From contig JAZKXV010000031.1 of assembly GCA_045611785.1 (NCBI GenBank), positions 1 through 48,770 on the forward strand: a stretch of 48,770 nucleotides of DNA, given 5' to 3'. This stretch comes from JAFTYO01 sp045611785 (GTDB lineage Bacteria > Pseudomonadota > Alphaproteobacteria > RF32 > CAG-239). Within the stretch, counting starts at the first letter, position 1, and the number at the start of each line of letters is the position of its first letter. The notes under the pieces were generated by a model. That model saw only the letters and a list, made by a program, of their open reading frames with translations. It made no database searches and was not told where the DNA came from. Below are positions 1 through 7,869 of this stretch, in pieces. A program made the translations under genes and the position numbers.

Positions 1-437
1 GGTCTTTTGAGCATGTCATTGTTAAGAGATAGGCTTTTAGCTTCTTCTTTTAATGTTTTAATAAATTCCATAGTATCAATTTGAGGTTGGTTATTTGCTT
101 TTCTTATATCATTTAAGGCGTGTTTTAAAAATGTTGAAGCTGAAACTCCCGGAATTTCAACTGGATGTTGCATTATTAAGAAAAGCCCGGCTCTTGCTCT
201 TTCTTCGATGTTCATGGCAAGCAAATCCTGACCTTTGAATTTAACACTTCCTGATGTTACTTCATATCCGTCTTTCCCGCATAAAACATATGATAATGTA
301 GATTTGCCTGCACCATTAGGTCCCATAATTGCATGAACTTCATTTTCATAAATAGTGAGATTGAAGTTTTTAATAATTTCTTTATTATCAACCTTTGCAC
401 ATAAATCTTCAATTTCAAGCAGTGGGGTCTTACTCAT
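1..437 (-). CDS. sufC: SufC, Fe-S cluster assembly ATPase (3' part lost at window edge)
   Basis: I translated this by hand from the ATG at 437-435; no stop occurs before the window edge, so the C-terminal part is missing. The product is the ABC-type ATPase that works with SufB (and SufD) in cytoplasmic Fe-S cluster assembly. The N-terminus begins MSKTPLLEIEDL and carries a Walker A motif, GPNGAGKST, near residue 40. The sequence LFLIMQHPVEIPGV around the Q-loop is typical of SufC. The start overlaps the stop of the upstream MazG-like gene by 8 bases (ATGAGTAA), so translation is probably coupled. Identity is secure; the signature motif and Walker B lie outside the window. Confidence 0.95.
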   Translation of the reverse strand, partial: MSKTPLLEIEDLCAKVDNKEIIKNFNLTIYENEVHAIMGPNGAGKSTLSYVLCGKDGYEVTSGSVKFKGQDLLAMNIEERARAGLFLIMQHPVEIPGVSASTFLKHALNDIRKANNQPQIDTMEFIKTLKEEAKSLSLNNDMLKR

Positions 438-720
438 TTGTAACTCCTGTGTTCTTAATAAAATCATTAAGTCGTTGTTCAATTTTTAAGAGTTTTTCTG
501 ATTTATATTTTTCTACTTGTTCATAAATACCATAACACTCTTTTAGTTGGTTTAACATGATTTCAACATCAGCGGTTTCTTCAATTATTTCTGCAATGTT
601 GTCTTTATTTCTGTTAATATTTTTTAATATTTCTTTTGTAAGCTCGCTCATTTCCTCAATTACTTGTAACATTTGAGGCTCTTTCCCCCAAATTTTTAGC
701 GCTTTTTTATAAATGTCCAT
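430..720 (-). CDS. MazG-like nucleotide pyrophosphohydrolase inserted between sufB and sufC
   Basis: This 96-residue all-helical protein resembles the MazG / phosphoribosyl-ATP pyrophosphohydrolase superfamily, which hydrolyses (d)NTPs to monophosphates using Mg2+ held by acidic residues. The visible signature is an EEMSE helix near residues 22-26 and an EETADVEIM helix near 47-55, matching the family's ExxE and ExxD pattern. The ATG shares one base with the sufB stop (TAATG), and the stop overlaps the sufC start, so it is a translationally coupled middle cistron. I know of no standard role for MazG in Fe-S assembly; house-cleaning or signalling is inference. The fold assignment is fairly sure, the substrate unknown. 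Confidence 0.75.
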   Translation of the reverse strand: MDIYKKALKIWGKEPQMLQVIEEMSELTKEILKNINRNKDNIAEIIEETADVEIMLNQLKECYGIYEQVEKYKSEKLLKIEQRLNDFIKNTGVTNE

Positions 721-2165
721 TATCCGACACTCCCTTCTAATGATATATTGATAAGTTTTGAGGCTTCAATTGCAAACTCCATAGGCAGATGTTGCATAAC
801 TTCTTTGCAAAAACCGTTTACAATTAAGCTGATGGCATCTTCTTCGGAAATTCCTCGTTGTCTGCAATAAAAAAGTTGCTCATCATTTATTTTTGATGTG
901 GTAGCTTCATGTTCAAGAGTTGCGCTCTTGCTTCTGTTTTCAATATAGGGAACAGTGTGTGAACCGCAATTTCTTCCGATAAGTAAGCTATCGCATTGTG
1001 AATAGTTGCGTGCTTTATCGGCATTGGGCATAATTTTTACTAGCCCTCTATATGTCTGATTTGAAAAACCTGCTGAAATACCTTTAGAAATAATTTTAGA
1101 ACGAGTGTTTTTTCCGATATGTATCATTTTTGTTCCGGTATCAGCTTGTTGATGGTTGTTTGTAATTGCAACAGAATAAAATTCGCCGATTGAGTTATCT
1201 CCTTGTAAAACGCATGATGGATATTTCCACGTAACAGCAGATCCGGTTTCCACTTGAGTCCAAGAAATTTTGGAGTTGTTACCTCTGCAAGCTGCTCTTT
1301 TGGTAACAAAGTTATAAACTCCTCCTTTACCGTCTTTATCTCCTGGGTACCAGTTTTGTACTGTAGAGTATTTTACTTCGGCATTTTTTAATACCACAAT
1401 TTCTACTATTGCAGCATGCAATTGGTTTTCATCACGTTGTGGAGCTGTACAACCTTCCAAATAAGAAACATAGCTTTCTTCATCAGCAATAATCAGAGTT
1501 CTTTCAAATTGTCCGGTGTTTTTTGCATTGATTCGAAAATATGTAGATAATTCCATAGGGCATTTTACGCCTTTAGGTATATATACAAAAGATCCATCCG
1601 TAAAAACAGCAGAATTAAGACATGCAAAAAAATTATCAGTATAAGGGACTACGGAACCTAAATATTTTTCTACTAAATCGGGATATTCTTGAATTGCTTC
1701 AGAAATAGAACAGAAAATAATGCCTTTTTCTTTTAGTTTTGCTCTGTAAGTTGTGGCTACGGAAACACTGTCAAAAACAGCATCAACGGCTACAACACCG
1801 GCTAAAATTTCTTGCTCTTTTAAGGGAATACCTAATTTATTATATGTTTCTATTATTTTAGGATCTACTTCATCTAAGCTTTTGGGCTTTACTTTTTGAA
1901 CTGGAGCTGAATAGTAGTACAAATCTTGATAATCAATTTTTTCATAACAAAGTTTTGCCCAAGTTGGCTCAGACATATTTTTCCAAAATTCAAAAGCTTG
2001 CAAGCGTTTTTTTAATAACCATTCCGGTTCGGATTTTTTAAGTGAAATTAATTTTATAATGTCTTCATTTAAGCCTTTAGGTATGGTTTGTGATTCAATG
2101 TCTGTGACAAAACCATATTTATATTTATTGCCTAAAGCGTCTTCTATGTGAGGCTTTTGAACCAT
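720..2165 (-). CDS. sufB: SufB, Fe-S cluster scaffold protein
   Basis: A 481-residue SufB of normal length. With SufC and SufD it forms the cytoplasmic scaffold on which Fe-S clusters are built from SufS/E sulfur. The strongly conserved C-terminal block is present: GRNCGSHTVPYIENRSKS starts at about residue 397, with Cys400 where E. coli SufB has its essential Cys405. It is followed by LEHEATTSKI and a YCRQRGISEEDA segment. It is the first visible gene of a minus-strand operon running into the MazG-like gene and sufC. No sufD, sufS or Rrf2/IscR regulator is visible; sufD and sufS may lie beyond position 1. Confidence 0.97.
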   Translation of the reverse strand: MVQKPHIEDALGNKYKYGFVTDIESQTIPKGLNEDIIKLISLKKSEPEWLLKKRLQAFEFWKNMSEPTWAKLCYEKIDYQDLYYYSAPVQKVKPKSLDEVDPKIIETYNKLGIPLKEQEILAGVVAVDAVFDSVSVATTYRAKLKEKGIIFCSISEAIQEYPDLVEKYLGSVVPYTDNFFACLNSAVFTDGSFVYIPKGVKCPMELSTYFRINAKNTGQFERTLIIADEESYVSYLEGCTAPQRDENQLHAAIVEIVVLKNAEVKYSTVQNWYPGDKDGKGGVYNFVTKRAACRGNNSKISWTQVETGSAVTWKYPSCVLQGDNSIGEFYSVAITNNHQQADTGTKMIHIGKNTRSKIISKGISAGFSNQTYRGLVKIMPNADKARNYSQCDSLLIGRNCGSHTVPYIENRSKSATLEHEATTSKINDEQLFYCRQRGISEEDAISLIVNGFCKEVMQHLPMEFAIEASKLINISLEGSVG

Positions 2166-2195
2166 TATACAACCCTAAATTAAAAATTTGACGTC

Positions 2196-2224
2196 AGCAT
2201 ACGCAATTGTTTTATAAAAATCAA
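2196..2224 (-). promoter_or_regulatory. Predicted sigma70 promoter of the suf operon
   Basis: On the minus strand, TTGATT (2224-2219) and TATGCT (2201-2196) are separated by 17 bases, about 30 bases upstream of the sufB ATG at 2165. It lies in the 124-base divergent gap shared with nlpD. I saw no clear IscR or Fur operator. Confidence 0.5.
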
Positions 2225-2289
2225 GAGCTTTTAACGAATAGTTAGTTATTTAATGGCATATTATAAAAGTTAAAGAATAAGGAAATTTA

Positions 2290-3171
2290 ATGTTAAAAAA
2301 GTTTCTTAGCATAATGGCGATGTGTTTTCTTCTAAACGGATGTTATAGTTCGGGTGGGGAGATTAGGCTTTTTAATCGCTATTCATTGTTTGGCGAGAAC
2401 CCTTCCACTGTTAAAGTGGCAAAGGGTGATACGCTTTATAGCATTTCAAAACGATATGATGTTCCTTTGAGAGATTTAATTGAAATTAATAACTTAAAAG
2501 CTCCTTATTCATTAAACATAGGTCAAACTATAAATTTGCCTGTAGCCCGATACCATGTGGTTCACAAGGGTGATACATTATACGCTATTGCTCGTAAATA
2601 TAATGTTGATGTCGCATCTCTAAGCAGATTAAATAATTTAAAATCACCATATGCATTAAATGTCGGTCAGAAACTTCAGTTATCAGGAAGTTTATCGTCA
2701 AATAGAGCGTCGGCTTCGGTGAAATCTAATGCAAGACAAAACGCTTCGGTTGCAAAAAGACAGAACAATACGCCTTATGTGCCGCCTAAAAACAGAACTG
2801 CAAAATTTATGTGGCCGGTTGAAGGCAAGGTGATATCAGGTTTCGGAACCATCGGCAAAGGTCGTAAAAACGATGGTATAAATATAAAAGCACCAATCGG
2901 AACAACTGTAAAGGCCGCAGATAAAGGAACTGTTGCATATGCCGGAAATGAGTTAAAAGGATTTGGTAACTTGATTTTAATAAAACATCCTGATGGCTGG
3001 ATAACAGCATATGCACACAACAATCAACTTTTGGTTCGTAAAGGTCAAGCTGTTATTAAGGGCGAAAAAATAGCAACTGTTGGCCAAAGTGGCGGAGTTG
3101 ATAGCCCACAACTTCACTTTGAAGTAAGAGCCGGTAAAAAAGCAGTTAATCCACGCAAATATTTACCTTAA
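2290..3171 (+). CDS. nlpD: NlpD-like LysM / degenerate M23 lipoprotein
   Basis: Predicted lipoprotein: the signal ends in a lipobox, LLNGC, with Cys18 as lipidation site. Two LysM peptidoglycan-binding repeats follow (about residues 40-84 and 86-131, each with KGDTLY), then a linker and a C-terminal LytM/M23 domain (about 175-293). The domain is catalytically degenerate: the first zinc-binding pair reads NDGIN instead of HxGxD, although AYAHN and LHFEVR are kept. That is usual for alphaproteobacterial NlpD, which activates periplasmic amidases during cell division instead of cutting peptidoglycan itself. It sits just ahead of yajC-secD-secF, a standard order in this class. Confidence 0.9.
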   Translation: MLKKFLSIMAMCFLLNGCYSSGGEIRLFNRYSLFGENPSTVKVAKGDTLYSISKRYDVPLRDLIEINNLKAPYSLNIGQTINLPVARYHVVHKGDTLYAIARKYNVDVASLSRLNNLKSPYALNVGQKLQLSGSLSSNRASASVKSNARQNASVAKRQNNTPYVPPKNRTAKFMWPVEGKVISGFGTIGKGRKNDGINIKAPIGTTVKAADKGTVAYAGNELKGFGNLILIKHPDGWITAYAHNNQLLVRKGQAVIKGEKIATVGQSGGVDSPQLHFEVRAGKKAVNPRKYLP

Positions 3172-3204
3172 AATACTTTTTATTGAAAAATAGTTGTTTA
3201 ATAA

Positions 3205-3245
3205 TTGCAACTTTAGTTTGTAAGTTGCAAAAAATGATGTATATT
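3205..3245 (+). promoter_or_regulatory. Predicted yajC promoter overlapping a 9-bp inverted repeat
   Basis: A perfect inverted repeat, TTGCAACTT (3205-3213) and AAGTTGCAA (3222-3230), has an 8-base spacer. A plausible promoter overlaps it: TTGTAA (3218-3223), 16 bases, TATATT (3240-3245), 36 bases before the yajC ATG. One arm covers the -35 region, so the repeat could be an operator; it could also be the end of the nlpD transcript, but no T-run follows. Confidence 0.4.
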
Positions 3246-3280
3246 CGTCGCAGTTAATAATATGTTTTAAGGAGAAAATA

Positions 3281-3640
3281 ATGTTTATTAGTGATGCTTG
3301 GGCTCAAGCAGTTCCTCCAGCAAGCGCAGGAGCATCAACACTGGGTGTTGTTATTCAACTTGTTTGTATTATGCTTGTTTTTTATTTTTTGCTTATTCGT
3401 CCTCAACAAAAGAAAATTAAACAGCATGAAGCAACATTAAATGCCATGAAAAAAGGTGATGAAGTTATTACAGGCGGTGGCGTATATGGTAAGGTTACCA
3501 ATATTGAAGAAGATAAAGTTAGTGTTGAAATAGCAAAAGGTGTTGAAATTAAAGTGCATAAATATACGATTCGTGAGGTTTTGAGCGCTGAAAACACTGA
3601 AGTGAAAACTATTAAAACAACTAAAACTCAAAAAAACTAA
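3281..3640 (+). CDS. yajC: YajC, preprotein translocase accessory subunit
   Basis: A 119-residue single-span membrane protein. An N-terminal hydrophobic helix (about residues 24-43) is followed directly by the family hallmark IRPQQKK. A short cytoplasmic domain with DEVITGGGVYGKV comes next, then a charged tail. YajC associates with SecD-SecF at the SecYEG translocon. The start is preceded by AAGGAG, and secD begins 24 bases after its stop, so the three genes are probably one transcript. Confidence 0.95.
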   Translation: MFISDAWAQAVPPASAGASTLGVVIQLVCIMLVFYFLLIRPQQKKIKQHEATLNAMKKGDEVITGGGVYGKVTNIEEDKVSVEIAKGVEIKVHKYTIREVLSAENTEVKTIKTTKTQKN

Positions 3641-3663
3641 AACAAAAACTATAGGATAAAAAA

Positions 3664-5205
3664 ATGTATAAACTATCAACAAAAAGAATTGCGCTTATTA
3701 TCGCTATTTGCTTTATAGGTTTTTTTCTAGCAATTCCTAACTTTTTACCAAGAGATATTAAAATTCCTTCTTGGTGGAAAACAGTTAGCTTAGGTCTTGA
3801 TTTACAAGGTGGTTCTAACTTGTTATTAGAAGTTAAAATGGATGATGTTGTAAAAGAGCGTATGGCAACTATTGAAGATTCTGTACGTCAAATTTTAAGA
3901 GATCATCGTATTCGTTATCAAAATTTATCAGTAAATGATGATAATGTTAGAGTAAAAATTGAAAATTCGACATCAAGAAGTCAAGCTGTTAGCAGCTTTA
4001 AGCAAATTGAAGATGGCTTAACAGTTTCTGTTGTTGGTGATACAATTGAAATTAAATATTCAGAAATAGCATATAATCAACTCCAAGCAAAAGTTGTTGC
4101 TCAGTCTATTGAAATTGTTCGTCGCCGTATTGATGAATTGGGTACAAAAGAACCAACAATTCAAAGTCAGGGACAAAACCGAATTGTGGTACAATTACCA
4201 GGCATTCAAAATCCTGAGGAAGTAAAACAACTTTTAGGTAAAACAGCAAAGATGTCTTTCCATTTAGTTGATAAAAGAACAAATGCTGCAGATGCTAGAC
4301 GTGGAAAATTAAGTAGTTCTTCTCGTGTTGTTTCAGGGGTTAATGGTGGCCAATATGTAATTACTCGTAAAGCAGTTGTAGATGGGGCTCATTTAATAGA
4401 TGCTGGTGTTGCTTTTCAAGATGGTGCTCCTGTTGTAAGTTTTAAATTTGATACTGTTGGTGGTCGCAAATTTGCTGAAGTTACTAAAAACCATGTAAAA
4501 GATGAATTAGCAATTGTTTTAGATAATCAGGTTATTTCAGCTCCTACCATTCAAGGTGCAATTACTGGTGGAAGTGGTGTTATTACTGGTAACTTTAGTT
4601 CCGAAACAGCTAATGAGTTAGCGATGTTATTGCGTTCTGGCGCTTTACCGGCTCCATTGGAAGTTTTAGAAGAAAGAACTGTAGGTGCCGGTTTAGGTGC
4701 AGATTCTATTAAAGCTGGGTTGGTTGCTTCAGTTATTGGTTTAATATTCGTTGTTTTATTCATGGTGGCTGCATATGGATTGTTTGGTGTATTTACAACC
4801 ATAACCGTGTTTATCAACCTGTTTTTAATGTTGGGTGCTATGAGTGCAATTGGCACTACATTAACACTTCCAGGTATTGCGGGTATTATCTTAACTATTG
4901 GTATGGCAGTAGATGCAAATGTACTTATTTTTGAGCGTATGCGTGAAGAAGTTAAAAAAGGTCGCTCAACCAGAGATGCTGCAGATGCTGGATTTACAGA
5001 AGCTTGGTCAACAATTATTGACTCTAATTTAACAACACTTGTAGCTGCACTTGTTCTGTTTTGGTTTGGAACAGGTCCTGTTAGAGGATTTGCTGTAACA
5101 CTTGCTATCGGTATTGCTACATCTATGTTTACATCAGTAACAGTTGCGCGAGTTATGGTTTCAACATGGATTTCTCGTTGTAAACCTACAAAATTGCCAA
5201 TTTAA
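3664..5205 (+). CDS. secD: SecD, protein-export membrane protein
   Basis: 513 residues, six predicted membrane spans. With SecF it uses the proton motive force to pull exported proteins through SecYEG on the periplasmic side. Seen: an N-terminal span, the D1 motif GLDLQGGSNLLLEV near residue 42, a large periplasmic region (about 60-330), and a C-terminal five-span RND-like block with AIGTTLTLPGIAGIILTIGM and DANVLIFERMREE. It is slightly shorter than E. coli SecD (615), as is common in alphaproteobacteria. secF follows after 22 bases. Confidence 0.97.
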   Translation: MYKLSTKRIALIIAICFIGFFLAIPNFLPRDIKIPSWWKTVSLGLDLQGGSNLLLEVKMDDVVKERMATIEDSVRQILRDHRIRYQNLSVNDDNVRVKIENSTSRSQAVSSFKQIEDGLTVSVVGDTIEIKYSEIAYNQLQAKVVAQSIEIVRRRIDELGTKEPTIQSQGQNRIVVQLPGIQNPEEVKQLLGKTAKMSFHLVDKRTNAADARRGKLSSSSRVVSGVNGGQYVITRKAVVDGAHLIDAGVAFQDGAPVVSFKFDTVGGRKFAEVTKNHVKDELAIVLDNQVISAPTIQGAITGGSGVITGNFSSETANELAMLLRSGALPAPLEVLEERTVGAGLGADSIKAGLVASVIGLIFVVLFMVAAYGLFGVFTTITVFINLFLMLGAMSAIGTTLTLPGIAGIILTIGMAVDANVLIFERMREEVKKGRSTRDAADAGFTEAWSTIIDSNLTTLVAALVLFWFGTGPVRGFAVTLAIGIATSMFTSVTVARVMVSTWISRCKPTKLPI

Positions 5206-5227
5206 TTTTAGAAAAGGAAATAAGAAA

Positions 5228-6166
5228 ATGAAAATATTTAATTGGGTAACCAAAGATACAAATATTGATTTTATGAAACCTCGTAAGTTTACTTATGCGT
5301 TTTCTATAGTGTTGGCAGTTTTGTCTTGCTATTGGATATTTATTGGTGGTTTTAACTATGGAATTGACTTTTCTGGTGGTATTTTGATGGAAATTAAAAG
5401 TGAACAACCAATAGATGCAGAAAAAATTCGTAAAGACTTATCATCTCTAGCACTTGATGAACTTACATTGCAAACTTTGGGCGAAAATAATGATGAGATG
5501 ATTATTAGAACTCAAGTTGATAATGCTACTGAAGAAAATCAAAGAATTGCTGTTGCTAAAATTAAAGAAATTTTGGGTAGTGGTTACGAGTATCGTAAAG
5601 TAGAATCTGTTGGACCACAAGTTGGTGATGAACTTAAACGTGATGGTATTATTGCTTCTTTAATTGCGATTTTAGCTATATGTTTATATATTTGGTTTAG
5701 ATTTGAATGGCAGTTTGCTCTTGGCGCATTACTTGGTTTATTCCATGACGTATTTATTACAGTTGGATTATTAGCAGTATTTAAGTTTGACGTTAGTTTA
5801 ACTACTGTAGCTGCTATTTTAACTTTAGCAGGTTACTCTGTTAACGATACTGTGGTTACATATGATAGAATACGCGAAAACTTACGTAAATATAAGAAAA
5901 TGTCTCAATATGACTTAATAAATAAAAGCTTGAATGATATTTTTTCAAGAACAATTTTAACTGGTTTAACCACCATGTTTGCTTCTGCATCTTTATTTAT
6001 TTGGGGTGGAGAGGCTTTAAAAAGTTTTTCATTTACCATTCTATGGGGCGTAATTATTGGAACATATTCTTCAATTTACATTTCTGCTGTTTTCTTAAAT
6101 ATTTTTGATTTAAGAAAAACTCAAGAAGCACAAACCAAAGATTTAAACCCATTTGGTAACGTGTAA
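5228..6166 (+). CDS. secF: SecF, protein-export membrane protein
   Basis: 312 residues from the ATG at 5228, chosen because AGGAAA precedes it and because a longer frame opening at 5144 would overlap secD by 62 bases and add an unrelated 28-residue stretch. The signature GIDFSGGILMEI follows the first span. The C-terminal spans carry TLAGYSVNDTVVTYDRIREN, the SecF counterpart of the SecD DANVLIFER segment. It partners SecD in Sec export. A terminator lies 18 bases downstream. Confidence 0.97.
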   Translation: MKIFNWVTKDTNIDFMKPRKFTYAFSIVLAVLSCYWIFIGGFNYGIDFSGGILMEIKSEQPIDAEKIRKDLSSLALDELTLQTLGENNDEMIIRTQVDNATEENQRIAVAKIKEILGSGYEYRKVESVGPQVGDELKRDGIIASLIAILAICLYIWFRFEWQFALGALLGLFHDVFITVGLLAVFKFDVSLTTVAAILTLAGYSVNDTVVTYDRIRENLRKYKKMSQYDLINKSLNDIFSRTILTGLTTMFASASLFIWGGEALKSFSFTILWGVIIGTYSSIYISAVFLNIFDLRKTQEAQTKDLNPFGNV

Positions 6167-6183
6167 AAGAGTAGATAAATATC

Positions 6184-6225
6184 AAACCTCCGATTTATAA
6201 CGTCATTTATTTATCGGAGGTTTTA
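6184..6225 (+). terminator. Terminator after secF
   Basis: An 11-bp perfect stem, AAACCTCCGAT (6184-6194) with ATCGGAGGTTT (6213-6223), has an 18-base AT-rich loop and a short T-run. It separates the sec genes from the exchanger; the large loop suggests modest efficiency. Confidence 0.6.
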
Positions 6226-6245
6226 CTTGTAAAGGAACTTAATTT

Positions 6246-7205
6246 ATGATACATGCATCTTTTTTAATTGTTATTGGGCTGATTTTGCTTATTGTTGGCG
6301 CTGAATATACAGTAAAAGGATCAGTTGCTATTGCAAATAAGCTCAAAATTCCAATGATAATTGTTGGTCTTACGGTTGTTGCATTAGGGACATCTTTACC
6401 AGAATTTATAGTTAGTGTTAAAGCAGCATTAAGTGGAAGTGCAGGGATTTCTATAGGAAACGTTGTTGGTTCAAATATTGCAAATGTACTTCTTATATTA
6501 GGAAGTGCAGCGGTATTTTATCCTATAAAATGTAGAAGAAGAATCTTTTTGCGTAATTATAAGTTTTTGTTTTTGGTTACTGCTATTTTTGTTGCATTTG
6601 CCATGAGTGGAAAATTTATTTTTTGGCAGGGTATTATAATGCTAGGTCTTTTGAGTGCATTTATATATTATAACTATAAAAATTCTTCTAAAGTTGCAGT
6701 GAGTGAAGATAGTTTAAGTCCTATAGCAAATAAAGGTTGGATTTTTGTTATAGGAGTGACCACTTGTGGTTTAGTAGCAATTATGTATGGGGCAGATTTT
6801 TTGGTAAAGGGGGCAATAGATATTGCGACAATGTATGGTGTTTCAAATGAAATTATTGGATTAACAATTGTTGCTGTAGGAACATCTCTCCCGGAACTTG
6901 CTACCACAATTGTTGCAGCAATAAAGCGCCAAAATGATGTGGCTCTTGGAAATATTATTGGTTCTAATATTTGGAATATTGTCTTTATTATGGGATTTAC
7001 TTCTGTGGTGATAGATGTTCCTGTTTCGAAACAATTTATGTACTATGATGTATGGGTAATGTTATTATCAACATTGCTATTATATCCAGTTATGATGACA
7101 AAAGCCAGAATGAATAGAGTTGAAGGTTTTGTTTTTGTAAGCATATATGTATTATATTTATTATCACAAATAATGATAATTAAAGGATATTGGAATTTAG
7201 GATAA
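6246..7205 (+). CDS. CaCA-family calcium/sodium exchanger (YrbG type)
   Basis: 319 residues, about ten membrane spans, with the two inverted alpha-repeats that define the cation/Ca2+ exchanger superfamily. The first reads GLTVVALGTSLPEFIVSV then GNVVGSNIANVLLILG. The second reads GLTIVAVGTSLPELATTI then GNIIGSNIWNIVFIMG. The acidic residues in the two GTSLPE motifs bind the transported ion. The two halves are joined by a short loop near residues 140-160. Ion specificity cannot be read from sequence alone. AAGGAA precedes the ATG. It stands between two terminators as a single-gene unit. Confidence 0.9.
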   Translation: MIHASFLIVIGLILLIVGAEYTVKGSVAIANKLKIPMIIVGLTVVALGTSLPEFIVSVKAALSGSAGISIGNVVGSNIANVLLILGSAAVFYPIKCRRRIFLRNYKFLFLVTAIFVAFAMSGKFIFWQGIIMLGLLSAFIYYNYKNSSKVAVSEDSLSPIANKGWIFVIGVTTCGLVAIMYGADFLVKGAIDIATMYGVSNEIIGLTIVAVGTSLPELATTIVAAIKRQNDVALGNIIGSNIWNIVFIMGFTSVVIDVPVSKQFMYYDVWVMLLSTLLLYPVMMTKARMNRVEGFVFVSIYVLYLLSQIMIIKGYWNLG

Positions 7206-7223
7206 ATTAAAATTTAATGATTT

Positions 7224-7260
7224 AAACACCTGTTAAATTTCTTTTAATAGGTGTTTTTTG
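7224..7260 (+). terminator. Terminator after the exchanger gene
   Basis: A 14-bp stem with one G.T pair, AAACACCTGTTAAA (7224-7237) with TTTAATAGGTGTTT (7243-7256), and a five-base loop. It is followed by TTT. Confidence 0.8.
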
Positions 7261-7278
7261 TTTTAAAAAGATTTTTTC

Positions 7279-7305
7279 TTGCAATAAAACAAGAAAAACT
7301 ATAAT
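7279..7305 (+). promoter_or_regulatory. Predicted promoter of the structured RNA
   Basis: TTGCAA (7279-7284) and a perfect TATAAT (7300-7305) with a 15-base spacer. TTCTTG at 7277-7282 would give 17. Transcription would start near 7312, right at the first helix of the RNA below. Confidence 0.55.
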
Positions 7306-7310
7306 ATATG

Positions 7311-7480
7311 CATATCGCCAAAAGGCGGTGGTGTCCAAAAAACATCATAAACCCAAAGATGCTCCTTTTTTATGGGGAGTAAACGATATAAGGCATTTTA
7401 TGCTCGAATAAGTTTGGCTGACTTTGGGCAGTTTTTTGGCTCCCCGCTTTGTTTTTAACAAGGCGGTTTATTTTTTTTAT
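7311..7480 (+). ncRNA. Structured RNA of unknown family, attenuator-like or 6S-like
   Basis: A compact RNA of about 165 bases with its own promoter and terminator. Three nested long-range helices can form: AAGGCGG (7322-7328) with CCGCTTT (7444-7450), CCAAAAAAC (7335-7343) with GTTTTTTGG (7431-7439), and CCCAAAG (7352-7358) with CTTTGGG (7422-7428). They enclose an apical region with a CTCC/GGAG and a GCAT/ATGC hairpin. The outer helix uses the same CCGCTTT that forms the terminator stem, and AAGGCGG can instead pair locally with CGCC (7316-7319). That is the logic of a riboswitch or attenuator for the HTH gene that follows. A free-standing 6S-type RNA is an alternative. No known riboswitch, SRP, tmRNA or RNase P core was recognised. 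Confidence 0.5.
7444..7480 (+). terminator. Intrinsic terminator directly ahead of the HTH gene
   Basis: A nine-pair stem, CCGCTTTGT (7444-7452) with ACAAGGCGG (7458-7466), has one T.G pair and a five-base loop. TTTATTTTTTTT follows. It ends only a few bases before the ribosome-binding site AAGGAG of the next gene, the position expected for an attenuator. Confidence 0.8.
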
Positions 7481-7492
7481 AAGGAGTTGAGT

Positions 7493-7753
7493 ATGACTGC
7501 AAAATGTAAAACAATACAAAATGTTGTAAAAAATCAATTAAGTGCCTTGCTATATAGTTATATGCAGATTAATAATATTTCACTTGAAGAAATATCTCTT
7601 AAAACAGGCATATTGTTAAGAACTGTAAGACATTTGCAAACAGGAGAAAGATGTAGCTTTTTAGATTTATATACAGTTATGAAATCATTAAATTTAAAAA
7701 TTAAAGTTAGTCTAGTTGAGGATGTAGAGTTAAATAAAAAATCACCCACATAA
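7493..7753 (+). CDS. Small helix-turn-helix (XRE-like) protein
   Basis: 86 residues from the ATG at 7493, chosen for its AAGGAG at the right spacing. An upstream ATG at 7424 would run translation through the terminator hairpin. Residues about 30-75 (ISLEEISLKTGILLRTVRHL, then GERCSFLDLYTVMKSLNLKI) look like a Cro/C1-type HTH with a short hydrophobic tail. No effector domain. It may be a DNA-binding regulator, possibly of the adjacent Cys-rich gene; the target is unknown. The preceding attenuator-like RNA suggests control by transcription termination. Confidence 0.6.
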   Translation: MTAKCKTIQNVVKNQLSALLYSYMQINNISLEEISLKTGILLRTVRHLQTGERCSFLDLYTVMKSLNLKIKVSLVEDVELNKKSPT

Positions 7754-7763
7754 AAAGTGATGT

Positions 7764-7831
7764 TAAAACTTAATTTGCTAATTAAAACATATAAGTTTTA
7801 CCTTGACGATTAAGAATAAAAATCAGATAAT
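7764..7831 (+). promoter_or_regulatory. Promoter of the Cys-rich gene with an adjacent inverted repeat
   Basis: TTGACG (7803-7808), 17 bases, GATAAT (7826-7831) make a near-consensus promoter 39 bases before the ATG at 7870. Immediately upstream lies a perfect 9-bp inverted repeat, TAAAACTTA (7764-7772) and TAAGTTTTA (7792-7800). It could be an operator or the 3' hairpin of the HTH transcript; no long T-run follows. Confidence 0.55.
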
Positions 7832-7869
7832 AAAATAAATTAGAAATTTATTTTAAAGGAGTTTTTGTT

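Noticed and set aside
5144..5227. N-terminal extension of SecF overlapping secD
   Set aside because: Unrelated sequence; the ATG at 5228 has AGGAAA and gives the normal family start.
7374..7382. GGGGAGTA resembling the start of the yybP-ykoY (Mn) riboswitch
   Set aside because: Only this short match; the rest of the aptamer core is absent.
7381..7413. Tag-like reading frame (VNDIRHFMLE then stop) inside the structured RNA, suggesting tmRNA
   Set aside because: No tRNA-like domain or CCA end nearby, and the tag does not end in the usual hydrophobic Ala-rich residues.
7424..7492. Upstream extension of the small HTH protein
   Set aside because: It would translate through a strong terminator hairpin; the ATG at 7493 has the proper AAGGAG.
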